Assembly (NCBI GenBank): GCA_916613615.1
Contig: OU744728.1
Location: 28,661,450 to 28,725,449 of the forward strand
From: Steromphala cineraria
Taxonomy: Eukaryota; Mollusca; Gastropoda; Trochida; Trochidae
Length of the DNA stretch: 64,000 bases
Direction of reading: 5' to 3'
Under the pieces are notes generated by a model. It worked only from the letters and a program-made list of their open reading frames with translations. It did not search any database and was not told the origin of the DNA. The translations under genes were made by a program, and so were the position numbers. Each line of letters begins with the position of its first letter. Position 1 is the stretch's first letter. Below are positions 32,861 to 44,992 of this stretch, piece by piece.

Positions 32861-34621
32861 TTATATTCAAATCTCTGCCCCTTTCTTGGTCAGCAAATTT
32901 ACAAATATTGTAAGGAGAAGTTAAACTCAAACAAAACATATTAGAAATGTTTAAATTAAACTTAATGTCGTAATAAAGTCGCAAATTAATAAACAATAAA
33001 AAAATGTACACATTTATAGCTTTCCCTCAGAATCATAACAAATTGTCACCAAGCAAAACATTTTATTATGTCTTTCTCTGCAATAGATTTTACCACCACG
33101 TTGAAGCCAGTTCTAACTCTGCTTCATTACTAATTGTTCCGCTCTATATTGATGAAGTAGCCTGTTTCCAGTGTCATTTGAGTGTATCGTTTTGAAGAAG
33201 GCGTTCTTTAATCAGAGTTAATAATTCATCAACAAAATTTAATTTATAAACATTTTCATCAAAGTCAATATTTTATTAAACGTCCACAAAACTAATCATT
33301 TTGAAAATTATTTTAATAAAAGATAATTTTTCTAAAATTATTTCATTTCCAAACAAGGTCAATTCTTCCTCAAAAATATTTTTCATCAAGGTTATTATTT
33401 TATCAAACAAGTAAAACATCCTATGAAAAAGATTTTCATTAAAATTAACACTTCATCGGGTGAGTCTCGTAACAATCCAAATTTCATGAAGTGAATTTAA
33501 CTTTGCTTAAATGATGAATCTTTTAAAATCTCTCTTGAAATAACATGCTGAAAGCTTTCAATGAATTTGTCACATGCTGCAATATACATCACTATTGTAA
33601 AGCTTGCTTTGACGAACACAAAAACGGGTTGACCTGTCTGTCTGTCTGTCTGTCTGCATATCTCCCCCGTCCTGCTTGAGTGATTTATTGCCCCCTTGAC
33701 CTTGCGGCGGTAACTGGTCTCAAAGGGTCTAATTATCCCATAAAAGGTATACTTTAACTTTACCGACAGACAGATTGTTAATTAAAGTTTCACCTCAACT
33801 TTAAAATACACACATTACATTAGGCAAAATAAAAGGCCCATCCCTGTAAGGAATTATAAGAGACTAACGTTTTGAATGTTGAAAAAAAAGAGTAAAATGT
33901 TTGCTTAAAATAAACATTATTATATTCGTAAAAAATATATTCTTTACTATACCTTTGGCCACCATGTAAAGCATTAAAACTGTTACATTTTGCTGTAAAT
34001 ATTGTCAATAAATTAGACCACTCACATAGACATTTCTAATAGTTGCTTTCTATGTCTCACTATGCCTTTCCTTATGTCTTTTCCCTCATACGTTCAACTT
34101 TCTCTCTAATCTCACTACTCTCCTTTTGGGTGGCAAAATCATTGTGTTTACTAACTGTTGTAAATAGTTAAACCCGATAGCTCTCTCCTAAAGCAAAGCT
34201 TATACCTTCAACGTCATATTTACAAAAGAAACAAAATCTTTCTTTAAGAATAGTGTAATCATTTCGGGACACATTGATAGCGTGAGTGGATTTGCCATAA
34301 ACATAAGAAATCAGCAAGCTCCATGCACGTTTTCAGGTGCGTCTTAAACTCAGTTTAAAATCAAAGACAATAACATTCATCAATATCATAAAAGTAACAA
34401 CTATGTCTAGAAATACATGACAATTATTTAACAATAGACGAAATCCATCCAATATCCCCATTGTTTCTTAGTTAGGGGCCGACTGCTTTCAAAGTCCATA
34501 TTTTTAAACAATTCATAAACCACAGAAGTTGTTGTCATAGAATTCATAGATATATGTTCCATAGCTTCAAATATACATTATATGCTGTCATACAATGTTG
34601 ACCAAGTACCTTAATGAATGG
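32861..34621. other. Interior of the large element, no gene seen; (CTGT)n
   Basis: Very AT-rich. A CTGT tetranucleotide array of about five to six units lies at 33634-33656. No coding feature. Confidence 0.4.
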
Positions 34622-34819
34622 GTGGTGGGAATGCACAGTGGTTAGCGTGTTCGAGGTTTCGAAACCCGCTACGGGCTTGAACAAATTTGTTTGCATCAGA
34701 GAACCATACTACACACAGTAAGGTTTGGGTACAATTCTACACTGAATTTTAGAATTAACGTACAATTATCAGTGAAAAATTTGAAATATAAAATTCTCAA
34801 AAAACGTGCTACTGTCCCT
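34622..34819 (+). repeat. tRNA-like scrap followed by a MITE right end (copy E)
   Basis: 34633-34676 reads like a decayed tRNA-derived SINE head (GCACAGTGGTTAGCGTGT, then GGTTTCGAAACCC). From about 34750, attaacgtacaattatcagtg to CGTGCTACTGTCCCTTTAA is the last ~80 bp of the AGGGGCAGTAGCACG MITE family. Confidence 0.55.
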
Positions 34820-34894
34820 TTAAAGACCATACATGATGATTTAGCCGTTCTTCTTTAATCACATGATCTGTTTTCGTTTTATTGTGGAACACCT

Positions 34895-35401
34895 TATTAT
34901 TATATGAATATTTATATAGCGCGCATATCCATATACTCGTGGTTGCTCAAGGCGCTTACATTGCTTCTCCTGGTCAGTGGCATTCTTTCACCGTCTGATC
35001 ATATTTTTTCCAATTCAACTCCCTGAGGAGTATTCAACCGGCATCCCAATATGTTGCGCTCAGGTAAGGGACCATTCTATGCCTCACAGGGTACCCATTC
35101 ACAGCTGGGTGAACTGAGACACATTATCAGGGCAGTTTGTCCAACACTGCTGAACGCTGATACCCGACAGCTCGGCGTATGCACGTGTTCATGCATCCAC
35201 CATTCAGCCACTAACATGAGCTCGTGGGATTTTAAGTGTGCAGTTTTTGTTGCACTACACACTAGGGCTCCAGGGTGACACATATAGAGTTCTAACAGAG
35301 GTGAACTCTAGGTGTTTACACCATGGCCTGGATGGGACTCGAACTCCGGACCCGAGCACCGTGAGACCGGCGCTCATGCCGACTGAGCTTTACCGTACCC
35401 C
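34895..35401 (-). mobile_element. tRNA-derived SINE, full-length looking
   Basis: The minus strand opens with GGGGTACGGTAAAGCTCAGT (A box) and GGAGTTCGAGTCCC (B box), a tRNA-like head at 35324-35401. A ~400-bp body follows, ending GCGCGCTATATAAATATTCA with an AT-rich tail. Related tails lie at 37428-37500 and 40815-40905. The ORF pair at 35051-35283 is SINE body, not a gene. Confidence 0.75.
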
Positions 35402-37427
35402 ATCATGATAAAGTTAGTAGGAAGTTTTGATGAAAATAGTATATATTTCGAGAAAACATTTAATACACAAAACTCAGATCATATACAAAACGAAAAAGGA
35501 TAAGCAAACAGGCGACAAGTGCCATCTAAAACAAACATTAAACGACTGAGATCAAAGATACATGGAAATATAGGTGGGTATTTAATTATCAAATGAATTC
35601 ATCAGGGCTCAGTGATAAGGATTCGTCGCCCCTAGGGAAACCTTGCAAGATTATACCAATTTTAACAATATTTGTTTGATCAGAAGCTATCATGTAATGG
35701 TCAAGGAAAGCAATCATGACAGGAAGTTTAACGCATTAAGTCTTCATACATACAATCATACACTTCAAATGTTATATCTCAATAAATAAATGTCAATAAA
35801 GTTATTGCTAAATGGGCCTTACTATATGCTCACAGTTATTTAAGATTTACGTATATGTATATATATCAGAATCTCATGACTTTGATTACATAACACATTC
35901 ACTTATAAAACTTTGTTGTTTCGAAATGTAAAGTGAAATGTTGATTCAAGGAAGGATAAACTGAAAATTGAAAAGCTATTATCAGTAACATACCGTTGAG
36001 GCGTAGATTTATCAACATACTCTTGCGTAATGATAGCACAGCTGATAATTAGTGATTATCAAGCGACATGATGGCAGTGAATACCGGTCTTGACTAGTCG
36101 TCATGTATGATTGATGACTAAATGAGCAGGACTTTGTACAAAGTGTGTGTGAGTGAGAGAGTTTATTTGATTATTTGAGTCTGTTTAACTATCCCTATAT
36201 AATTTAGGACACTATGGTTTATATAGTTTTTGTGTACTTTACATAAGTATACTTTGAATATAGTCTCCAATTTTTGGAATTGCCCTTTTTTAGATGTATA
36301 TATGTTATAAATGTGTATCTATACCTTTTGAACACCCATTTGATGTTTTAGATAGGTTAACACTGATTGAACCGTATTCAGCTAAATACATTTGTATATT
36401 CTTTTACCGGACTTTGATAGATATTTCAGCCTAGTCAGTCACGGCTTAGTGCACATCCGCTAACTTGACCACGGCGTTCGGCTTCAGTGATCAAGACATA
36501 ATAAGCCGACCTTCTGTTAAGTCTATGCATACGTATATCGGTTAAAGAGAAGAATTCTTACATCAAAGTTCGCTAATAAACAACCGCAGATACACAAGTC
36601 CCTTCAATAACTTGACTGGTGATTTCGATGGCTATTGTGGGTCATAAAATAGGTTGGAGGAGCTTGCACGATTGGAAAGTGAATTCGTGTTACATACAAA
36701 ATGCTTGACATTAAAAACACATATCTCTCTGCAATACTGATTTTGAAATCACGATTTAGTAAAATATGTAATAAATTGATGGCATATGTTCAATGTTTTG
36801 TCTGTACAAATGTATTTTTAAGTGTTTGTTATGTTGTAAATCATTTAGTGTTAATTACCTTTTATTATGTGACAACCTCATATCTGACCCCTCTGTCTTA
36901 TAGGGTAAACTTATCTCTTTACATATTGGTTAAAGATTTTGACCATGTTGTATTTTATTCAGTAAAAGTGACGATATCACACTTTCTAAGATATTATGTT
37001 CATAGAAAACGTTACACAGTAAAAGTCTTTTTTGATCAGGAACAAATGTGCTGTATTAATCCTGTATTCCGATTAGTTATTTAGTAACTGATGAAGACAT
37101 ATAACTAGCATGCGCAGGGAAACACTTTACAAATCGTCTGTACATCTTTTACACCTAAATAAAAAAAGTTCAGTGACAAATTGAATATTCCATAAATCAT
37201 ATACCTTAGCAAACCTTTGTCTGTATAGTATCTAACGCCACAAACTAACATACGCTGCAAATCTGACATATCTGCATACAACACTCAGATATATATTTAA
37301 AACACTTTGGTACAACAAGAAATCAGAGTATATCACAGTCGCAAATGACTCGCAAGTATGCTAACAAGAACCTAATTGTGATGTCAAATTAATTACTGAA
37401 TAAAAGTTTACTACCAACATGTTTATG
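35402..37427. other. Interior of the large element, no gene seen
   Basis: AT-rich DNA. The 127-codon ORF at 36701-37084 is rich in Phe, Tyr, Val and Leu, has no recognisable domain and no splice context, and I do not call it a gene. Confidence 0.4.
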
Positions 37428-37500
37428 CTAATAATAATGAATTTATAAAGCGCCTAATATACACCATTAACATGCTCAGTGGCGCTCAGAAACATTTCCG
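37428..37500 (-). mobile_element. SINE/LINE 3' tail fragment
   Basis: Minus strand: CTGAGCGCCACTGAGCATG ... GGCGCTTTATAAATTCATTATTATT-like tail, matching the end of the SINE at 34895. Only the tail is present. Confidence 0.5.
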
Positions 37501-38978
37501 TTGCTTGTCACTTTATTGTTGATTCACCTATACATAAAACATGCGCTCAATGTAAATAAGGACCTAAAGTTTCTGGATTGAATATGTGTTTGCGCTGGAT
37601 AAAATATTAAATAAAACTATGATTATGTAGTAATAATAACCCGGTCCGTTTTATTGATACACTTTGTGGGTTTAATATGTTCTGACGTACCTAAACATAT
37701 AGAATACTTACAACACATTCCTGTTTGAAAAAAACTAGGTTTCTTGCATCAAAACTAATTCATTTCAAAATAGATAAATATTTATAGAGGAAAGTAATAA
37801 TACAGACAGGGTTTAACACAATTTACATCGAGTTGCCGGTCCTCGGTTGTAACGGCGCTGCTTAACACATAAGGTCCCGGTTTCGAATCATACTTTAACC
37901 CATATAGTGCCCCAGGACCATATACGTGCCCCTCCCCCCAAACTCCCCATAATGCCGCAGGACCATATATGGTCCCTGATTGGTTCTGATTTATAAAAAA
38001 GGCAAGAAGCAAGTACGATAATATCTAAGAAAATACTCTGTACTACTTTTGTTGTCTGTTTGAATCGCTTTGATGGATGTGACTGTACCAATATGCAGAA
38101 TGTGTTATGCAAAACAGTGTGATCCCAAATATAACATGTTTCATTTTCGATACGAATCGAAACATTATATATCTTGAATAGATCAACCACTGGTAAATAA
38201 TGTTTAATTATTGTATTATTGATATGTGTTGTAAAAATAGGGAGATTGATCATAACGAACCATAGATAATCCAATGTGGCGTCTATATTTTCATAAGAGA
38301 AAAAATATCATTATAAATAACATATAACCGTTCACATGTTTCTTTTTCTTTCAAACCATCACCTTCCAGTTGAAAAATGATCATAAGGTGAAACTACTTC
38401 CCTCCCGCTACGTCATAGTAGGTAAACACGCTCGGGACACGCTTCAGTGATCACAGATTCTGTTCGCCGGGGCTAATTAGGGGCTAAATTAGATTTCGAA
38501 TATTCAAAGTTGACTCTAATTCAAATTGCAAGCCGCTTTTTATGAATCCCGAAAGTGGCCATAAACCATTTCAGCCCCCCTTGAACAACTGGTGTAAGAG
38601 TTGACTGGGTCTTACTTTCAAGTTCATACCGATGCATTTCATTTTCTCTTTATGGAAGACTGTCAGGTGATAATCTATTCACCAATATTTTCTGTATGAC
38701 CTTTGTGAAAAATAATGCAATATTAACACTGTGCACTTGAAATTATAACTATCAAATGAACCAAATAAAATAAAAACTACACCAAGTAAAGATACAGGTT
38801 AATAGAATGACGTGAATCATGACATTAGAGTTAAAATGCATTTCATCTTTTGTTGCTATCCAAAGAAATAACAAATGTAAGGTATCATGGGTTCTCACAA
38901 CCACAAACACAAGATTACACATAAGTCAGAATTCATTCGTTACAGACACAACAAGAGAATTAGTGAGCAAGCTCACTT
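37501..38978. other. Interior of the large element, no gene seen
   Basis: Includes a 16-bp perfect palindrome GGACCATATATGGTCC at 37962-37977 within a G-rich patch. The 128-codon ORF at 37888-38274 runs across this patch (translating as a glycine- and tryptophan-rich end) and is unlikely to be a gene. Confidence 0.4.
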
Positions 38979-39566
38979 TTTATACCCCCGCTTCCCTAAG
39001 TGATTATAGAAACTAAGATACAACTACATTTTAGTAAGGATTCCTACAAAATTGCAAAACTATTTTGATTTGTTTAAAAGTCAATGAAAATGCAGATATA
39101 GACTTCCTGATTGCATGTAAGCTTATAAGCTCTTATGAAATGAAACTAACAATGTCTTTTTCAAACATTTATGATTTTTATATAGTCACTATTGTATTAA
39201 TAAAATCTTCAATGTCCTTTCAATGTGACTGTATCTTAAAAAGAAGTTAACTATACAAAAATACTGAGAGTACATCGAATGGCTCATCTGAACAAAAATT
39301 ATCAGAGTTAAGAGCGGAACCAAAATGACTTCATCACAGACACTTCTACAACAAAGAAGTCTAAAATCTAACAAAATAATGAGGGCATCTGATCGAAATA
39401 TACAAAAGGCACATCTAGGGACCATAGTGATTACACATATGAGGTTTCGTGACATTTGAACAAATAATATCCGAGTTATGAGCTTAACAAAAAGTGTGAC
39501 GGGACGGACGGACGGACGGACGCGCTGACCGCTATATACCCCCGACTACTTCGTAGCGGGGGTATA
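38979..39566. mobile_element. ~590-bp element with TTATACCCCCGCT ends
   Basis: Left end TTTATACCCCCGCTTCCC, right end TAGCGGGGGTATAATAAC, inverted with respect to each other. The right end can fold on itself (TACCCCCGACTAC-TTC-GTAGCGGGGGTA). A (GGAC)n array at 39500-39522 lies near the right end. The ORFs inside show no resemblance. The class is uncertain. Confidence 0.6.
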
Positions 39567-40099
39567 ATAACAAAAGAAGAGTTCATCAATATCTCGCATG
39601 GGCACTTCTGGCATAAATGCACACAGTAATAAGCCATCTTCTGGATCATAATAAAATGTTATTGGTATTTGTTAGTTTAGCAATATTGAGTGTTATACTT
39701 TCTGTTATAGTTATGAACAAGACTTGTGTATAACATTGCTAAGGACATCTTTTAAATTTGGATGAAAGTTCCTTTCACAGGCATCTAAAAGGTTAATAAC
39801 TGCTTCTTCTTTTCAAGATGCACTTAACTAGAAACAAAGGTTAGATGTATAACACATTTTTATACACATTAATGATATGTAACGATACTATACCTGAAGA
39901 AATTAGACAAAAAGAATAAAGACAATGAAGAACAAACTTGCATGCGCATTTTGTTCGGAGTCAAACCATTTGACCCATAATAAATTCAAACATTCTGCTT
40001 CTGGTCGTAACTATCAAACACCTTGCATTAGGAATTTAAGGATTTATTAGTAGAGCCGGCAATTCTTTAATGCCATTCAATTTGAGTAATAAGATGTTT
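39567..40099. other. Interior of the large element, no feature seen
   Basis: AT-rich, no repeat relationship noticed except that the last part may belong to the inverted arm copy that follows. Confidence 0.35.
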
Positions 40100-40990
40100 T
40101 ATTTTCTAGTTAGTTTGCACTTTATTAGTTTGTTATCTTCATATTTCTTACATCTGTTTTAAGCCAAAAAGGGTTGCTTTACACAAAACTTTTGCAATAT
40201 ATAATCTAAGGAAATATAAGTATAATATAAAAAAAAAACTGCAACAAGCATAAGAGAAGCTCACTGACACTTAGTCAAGTCTTTGAGCATTCGGCCCCTA
40301 CCCCAAACTAACCCAAATCCCCCCGTGCGACTGCAATAAACACTAAGGTCTTAATTGCAATTAGTGATGTGGTTAATGAGGCCTGTTTATGAGATCGAGC
40401 CATCAGGTGTTAAATGTGTATTCAAGCGCGACGGGCAGAATGTTTGCGGCCGTTGCAAAATATGCGCTTGTTAACTTGGGAATGCTGTAAAACATTACAT
40501 AACAGTGATGTTTATTTTTTGTTATTTTGTTTTTTTATTAGCTATTGGAACTCGGTATGTAGAAAGAGAGTTGTTTCCCCTAAATTGGCAGCGGATGGCA
40601 TACTAAAACTAGATTAAAGAAAATGTAAAACTTTAGTAGATCAACGTAATAGTAGATCACGTTGGGTCGCGAGAATTGTAAAACTTTTTGTAAATCTTAC
40701 ATCAATATCACTTCATAATTAACATGTTGGCCACTTGGCTCGTACGGCTGTTAAAACAGCGATTTGCAATTATTATGTTTGTCACATTCTATAACATTAT
40801 CAACAAGACTCCTGATGATAGTCATAGTCATAGTCATAGTCAATTTTAATAGCGCCAAATCCATGCTATATAGCGTGCTCAAAGCGCTCAAAGTGTGTCA
40901 AAGGCAATTTGAAACAAATGGGTTTTTAACATCTTTCATGTAATCCAATTGACAAGTAATTAAAAAAGCATTTCACGTTTTGTGGTGTAC
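40100..40990 (-). repeat. Third copy of the arm sequence (inverted orientation)
   Basis: The reverse complement matches 31430-32400: ccgaatgctcaaagacttgactaag, tatattatacttatatttccttaga, and the start caccacaaaac. It is interrupted by a SINE tail at 40815-40905. Together with 31404-32860 it forms an inner inverted pair nested inside the outer arms. Confidence 0.65.
40815..40905 (-). mobile_element. SINE 3' tail with (TATGAC)n
   Basis: Minus strand: GAGCACGCTATATAGCATGG, then GGCGCTATTAAAATTGAC and a TATGAC hexamer array. Same tail type as at 34895 and 37428. Confidence 0.55.
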
Positions 40991-42563
40991 ATAAATGTTT
41001 CTCATCGTTATCATTCTACAGATTGGTATTGAGTATTTGCTAGTTTACATTTTCTCAGATTGACTTACCATAAGTAAGAAATTTGGATGTTTTAGGCTAT
41101 GAAAGGTTATATCAGGCACCCTTGTGAGAAGACAGAGCAGAGCTTCATCTAACTATAGATAAGAATTTGTCATCAAACTGTGGAAGTTCAAGCGATATTT
41201 CCTTGGAGAATTATTATCACAATACCCTGTTTTATTAACGCAATGGTGTCACAGTGCTATGACATCACCACATTTGAGTTTTCAGACCGGAGAAGTGTTG
41301 AGAGATGTTAATTATCATGGAAACTTTAGATTTTAGATGATGGATATATATCAAATATATCACACTCTTTGATAAAAGTCAAACTATTTGTAACTTTTAT
41401 CTACTCGTGTTGACATATTTGATATCGATAGTGATGTTTGTATGTACATGTATGTTTCTGTGTATGAATATCCCTATGTGCGTATGTGTATGTACCGGTA
41501 TATGTTTGTATGTGTGTGTATGTATGGGTAGGTTTGTATGTATCTATTATGTATTATGTATATGTGTATTTTTGTGTCTTTCTGTTCTGAGGTCTATGTT
41601 TCGCTATGAGTGAATTTATGAAAGAAAATTTATATACATGTATGTAACGTAAACTTTGTCTCTTAGATACTTTTACTGCATATATTTTTATGTATTAATC
41701 AAGGTGATATTTATGCATCCAAAGGCCTGGTGTTTGTATTAAACTGTACCCTAAATGTTCTTTTAAAGTGACACAGAGTATCTTTCTTAAAATTGTATTT
41801 AATTTTGATAAGCTAAAAAATATTGAATATGCTGATTGAAGTTTATACCTCATCACTGGACTTGCAAATATATCCATTTATGCATAATATCTCTGAAATG
41901 CTTGATTTTATGGACAAAATCAAGAAAACATCTCAAATACGTTTAATATTCGAAATTATGCATCCAATTAATCTACCTATTAGTTTCAATACCTAATAAA
42001 CACTATCGAATCGAATATATCTTCCTGTCAGCTTGTGACAAGGTTTCAAAATTACGTTTGGCGAATTTGCGCGCGCCACTCGAGCCACATTGTCTAGTTT
42101 TCGATCAAAATCCCGACTTTGAATGGCAGTATTTTCGCTCTAATGTACTGATTAACCTTTAACTATTTATTTTCAGTAACAGTTAGTGGTTCCCGATGTA
42201 ATAACATCGATTTCAAAATTTGACATATGAGATCCTATCAACATACTCTGTGTCTCTTTAAGCAATGTAACACATGACACTTTATTAAACTATATTATTA
42301 TTAATGATTCACAGTTTCTAGGCCAATTTCTTCTGAAGTGAGAATTAATTAGGCCAGGAAGCATTGAGTCCTGATTTGGGGTCACAGGATCACAGACATT
42401 CATAAATCAAAGTGACTGTATCTAAAATTCAGTATGGTTTAAAGCTGAAGTCAATATACAGACAGATCTAGAATCTTGCCAATGAAGTACTTAAATGTTA
42501 ATTTTAAGCAGCTAATCATTATAAGTCTTCCATAATTATTTACAAAATGAAATCAATCATTAA
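40991..42563. other. Interior of the large element, no gene seen; TG-rich tract
   Basis: 41420-41570 is an imperfect TGTA/TG-rich tract that yields a cysteine-rich chance ORF. The rest shows nothing recognisable. Confidence 0.4.
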
Positions 42564-42920
42564 AGGGACAGTAGCACATTATTTTGAAAAACATATGGTG
42601 ATGTCGGAAATGTGAAAATGAAGTTTCATCTGGTTACAATTGAAAGTCAATGTATTTAAACTAAATGAAGCAGTTATAATCAAATATATAATGTAAAGTA
42701 CAACCAAACATCATTTTTGTAACACAAAATGAATGAAAGGTGTTGACACAAAAATGGTCACCAAAAGACTTCATGTGAATCTTTATAATTTGTTCTCTGA
42801 CTTTTGAAGATTGCATTGAGATATGAGATTTTTTATACTTTAAAAATAATACATTTAGCATTAACGTACAATTATAAGTGAACAATTGAAAATAGAAAAT
42901 TAAAAAAAATTCTACTGCTC
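42564..42920 (+). mobile_element. MITE copy F, diverged
   Basis: Ends AGGGACAGTAGCACA and TCTACTGCTCTTTAA have mutated, while the interior (ggtgatgtcgg, gtgttgacacaaaaatgg) is still clear. It sits at the inner end of the right arm. Confidence 0.75.
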
Positions 42921-44486
42921 TTTAAGCCTTGACTGAGAAAGTTTGAGGATTGTCATATATCTAAAATGTTTGTGAATTTTGGCATTAGTCAATGCCAAAT
43001 ATATTGTTGATATACTATTTATTATTTGCAATGATCTATTTACAAAGTATGTAAATTTATTTTTGTATAATCTATTGATTGACATATATTCATATTATCC
43101 AAACACGAATCTTCAGTAAATGTCTTTGTCACCTAAATTTGTTTGTTCACTCTCTGTTTATGTTTATGAGGTATTGACCTCCTTTTTTTCTTTATCTATC
43201 AATTGAGGCGATTGAATTAATTGATGTCATGACATCTTGTTTAAGCATAACAAATGTTGCTTTACAACTAATGCATTTTACAATCTAAGGCGAAACCTGC
43301 ATAAGATAAGCTCAACTATACTTCTTTGAGCTTTCTGACACTACCCAACCCACTGTGCTACTGCAATATACACTTATCGCCTAATTGCAATTAATGAGGT
43401 GGTTAATGAGGCCTGTTAACGAGATTGATGCATCAGGTGTTTAATGTGTATTCAAGCGTGACAGGCAGAATATTGAAGGTCTCTGCATATCAGTGCATTA
43501 TTACCTCATACCTGGTTTATTTGTGAATGCTTTTAAACATACTGTATACCATACAGTGATATTTTTGTATGGGTTTTGTTTTTGTTTTTATTAGTGGCTA
43601 GAAATTGGTGTGTACTAAGAGAATTGCTGCCCCTATGTTTGCAACACTCTCTCGTGTGGCATAATGAAAGATCAACATCATAGGTGGTCACGTTGGGGTT
43701 TGAAATTGTAAAACTTTTTTTTGTATTTGTATATCATACATACATTTCATTTCATAATCAACATTTTGGGTTATATGTTCACAACAGCAATATACAAATA
43801 TAATTTCTGACACTTTCTATTTCATAAACAAGACTTCTGACGACAGTTCATGTCATCAAAGTGGCCAACAATTAAACAGCAATTCATCTTTTCAGGTGTA
43901 TATAAATGTTTCACATCATTATCAATCTACAGATTGGTATATAACATCTGCTAGTTTACATTCTTAACATTAAATTATTACTTAGTTATTCAAGCAATTT
44001 GTATATAAATGTTCCGATAACATTTTATTTTTTTTAATTTTAAGGAAAGGAAGGGGAAATAGTAAATGTTATTGAATAAGTTTAAATCATTTTGACCATT
44101 ATTTATGAGTAAGTAACTAGATTCTAAGAGAAAAATATCCGGTTGAGTATCTGGCAGTATCCGGCCGGATAGCATATCCGTTGGGGTATCTGGCAGTATC
44201 TGGCCGGATAGCAAATCCGGTAGTGTGTCTGGCAGTATCCGGCCGGATAGCAAATCCGGTGGAGTATCTGGCAGTATCTGGCCGGAAAGCATATCCGTTG
44301 GGGTATCCGGTGCCGGATAGGTGGAAACAGAAAAAATGAGTATCCGGTGGAGTATATGGCAGTATCCGGCCGGATAGCAAATCCGGTGGCGTATCTGGTG
44401 CCGGATAGGCGGATTTAAAATGGGTAAGTATCCGGCTGTATCCGGCATGAATCCAATATTTGGATTCACCCTGGTTTCATGCTGTG
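42921..44486 (-). repeat. Right arm of the 16.3-kb element
   Basis: Reverse complement of the left arm. It includes the minisatellite at its tip and the tract tgtatattgcagtagcacag toward the interior. It lacks the 294-bp hAT-like insertion of the left arm. Confidence 0.75.
44130..44447 (-). repeat. 39-bp CCGGAT-rich minisatellite (right copy)
   Basis: Mirror image of 28262-28585 with slightly different unit order. The 159- and 87-codon ORFs over it are repeat translations. Confidence 0.85.
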
Positions 44487-44931
44487 AGAAGTACAGAACA
44501 AAAAAATAATGACAACCACTTCGTACTCCGCAGCGCCAGAGGAAATAATCAAACCTAAAAATAGTGTTATACTTAGTATATATTCTCTAGCATTGATGAC
44601 AGAATGCAAGTCAATATTGATAAAGATACAATGTGTGCGCAGATTAATGTACCACACTTTTGGTATAATAGCCTTTATCATGAAACAGGTTTCATTCATC
44701 AAATATAATGGATTTCTGAACAAATGACAACTGATGATTTGCAATACTTAGCATCGCCATACATATATAGCTGCTAATTGGTGAGAACAGTCCGTTAGTT
44801 ACAGCCTACCTGTAGAACTGGTCTAGAGTCAATTTGCACTTCACTTACCACTATCTGATAATTAGTAGTGGAACCATCATGTGGTTAAAAACTGATTAGC
44901 ATAATGCTCAAACTGTGTAAACCTGCCGGTG

Positions 44932-44937
44932 TATAAG
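44932..44937 (+). promoter_or_regulatory. TATA-like box upstream of the receptor at 44993
   Basis: TATAAG within gccggtgtataagcag, 56 nt before the ATG, conserved in the second copy. The short gap allows only a very short 5' UTR. Confidence 0.45.
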
Positions 44938-44992
44938 CAGTGTAATTTTGAGGCAAGTAACAGTTTAGAACTGTATGAAGCATTGAAACAAA

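Larger units (their letters stand above)
28221..44486. mobile_element. Candidate 16.3-kb long-terminal-inverted-repeat transposon
   Basis: The block begins CACAGCATGAAACCAGGG and ends with its exact complement. The first ~205 bp of the two arms differ at only about two positions. It separates block B1 from block A1. In the second tandem copy, B2 and A2 join directly at 49751-49770, giving an empty site. An 8-bp AGTACAGA lies at the left edge (28213-28220), three bases off the right edge (44490-44497) and once in the empty site (49761-49768), a candidate target duplication. The interior contains nested copies of the arm DNA, a SINE, a broken ORF and long featureless stretches. No transposase, polymerase or integrase was recognised, so it is non-autonomous, degraded or of an unknown type. 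Confidence 0.75.

Noticed and set aside
35051..35283. Overlapping 75- and 68-codon ORFs with many cysteines
   Set aside because: They fall in the body of the SINE at 34895-35401.
36701..37084. 127-codon ORF, hydrophobic
   Set aside because: AT-rich composition explains the Phe/Tyr/Val/Leu content; no motif, no supporting gene structure.
37888..38274. 128-codon ORF with Gly/Trp-rich C terminus
   Set aside because: The C-terminal part is translation of a G-rich palindromic patch; the rest shows no domain.
41407..41613. 68-codon cysteine-rich ORF
   Set aside because: Translation of an imperfect TG/TGTA tract; composition artefact.
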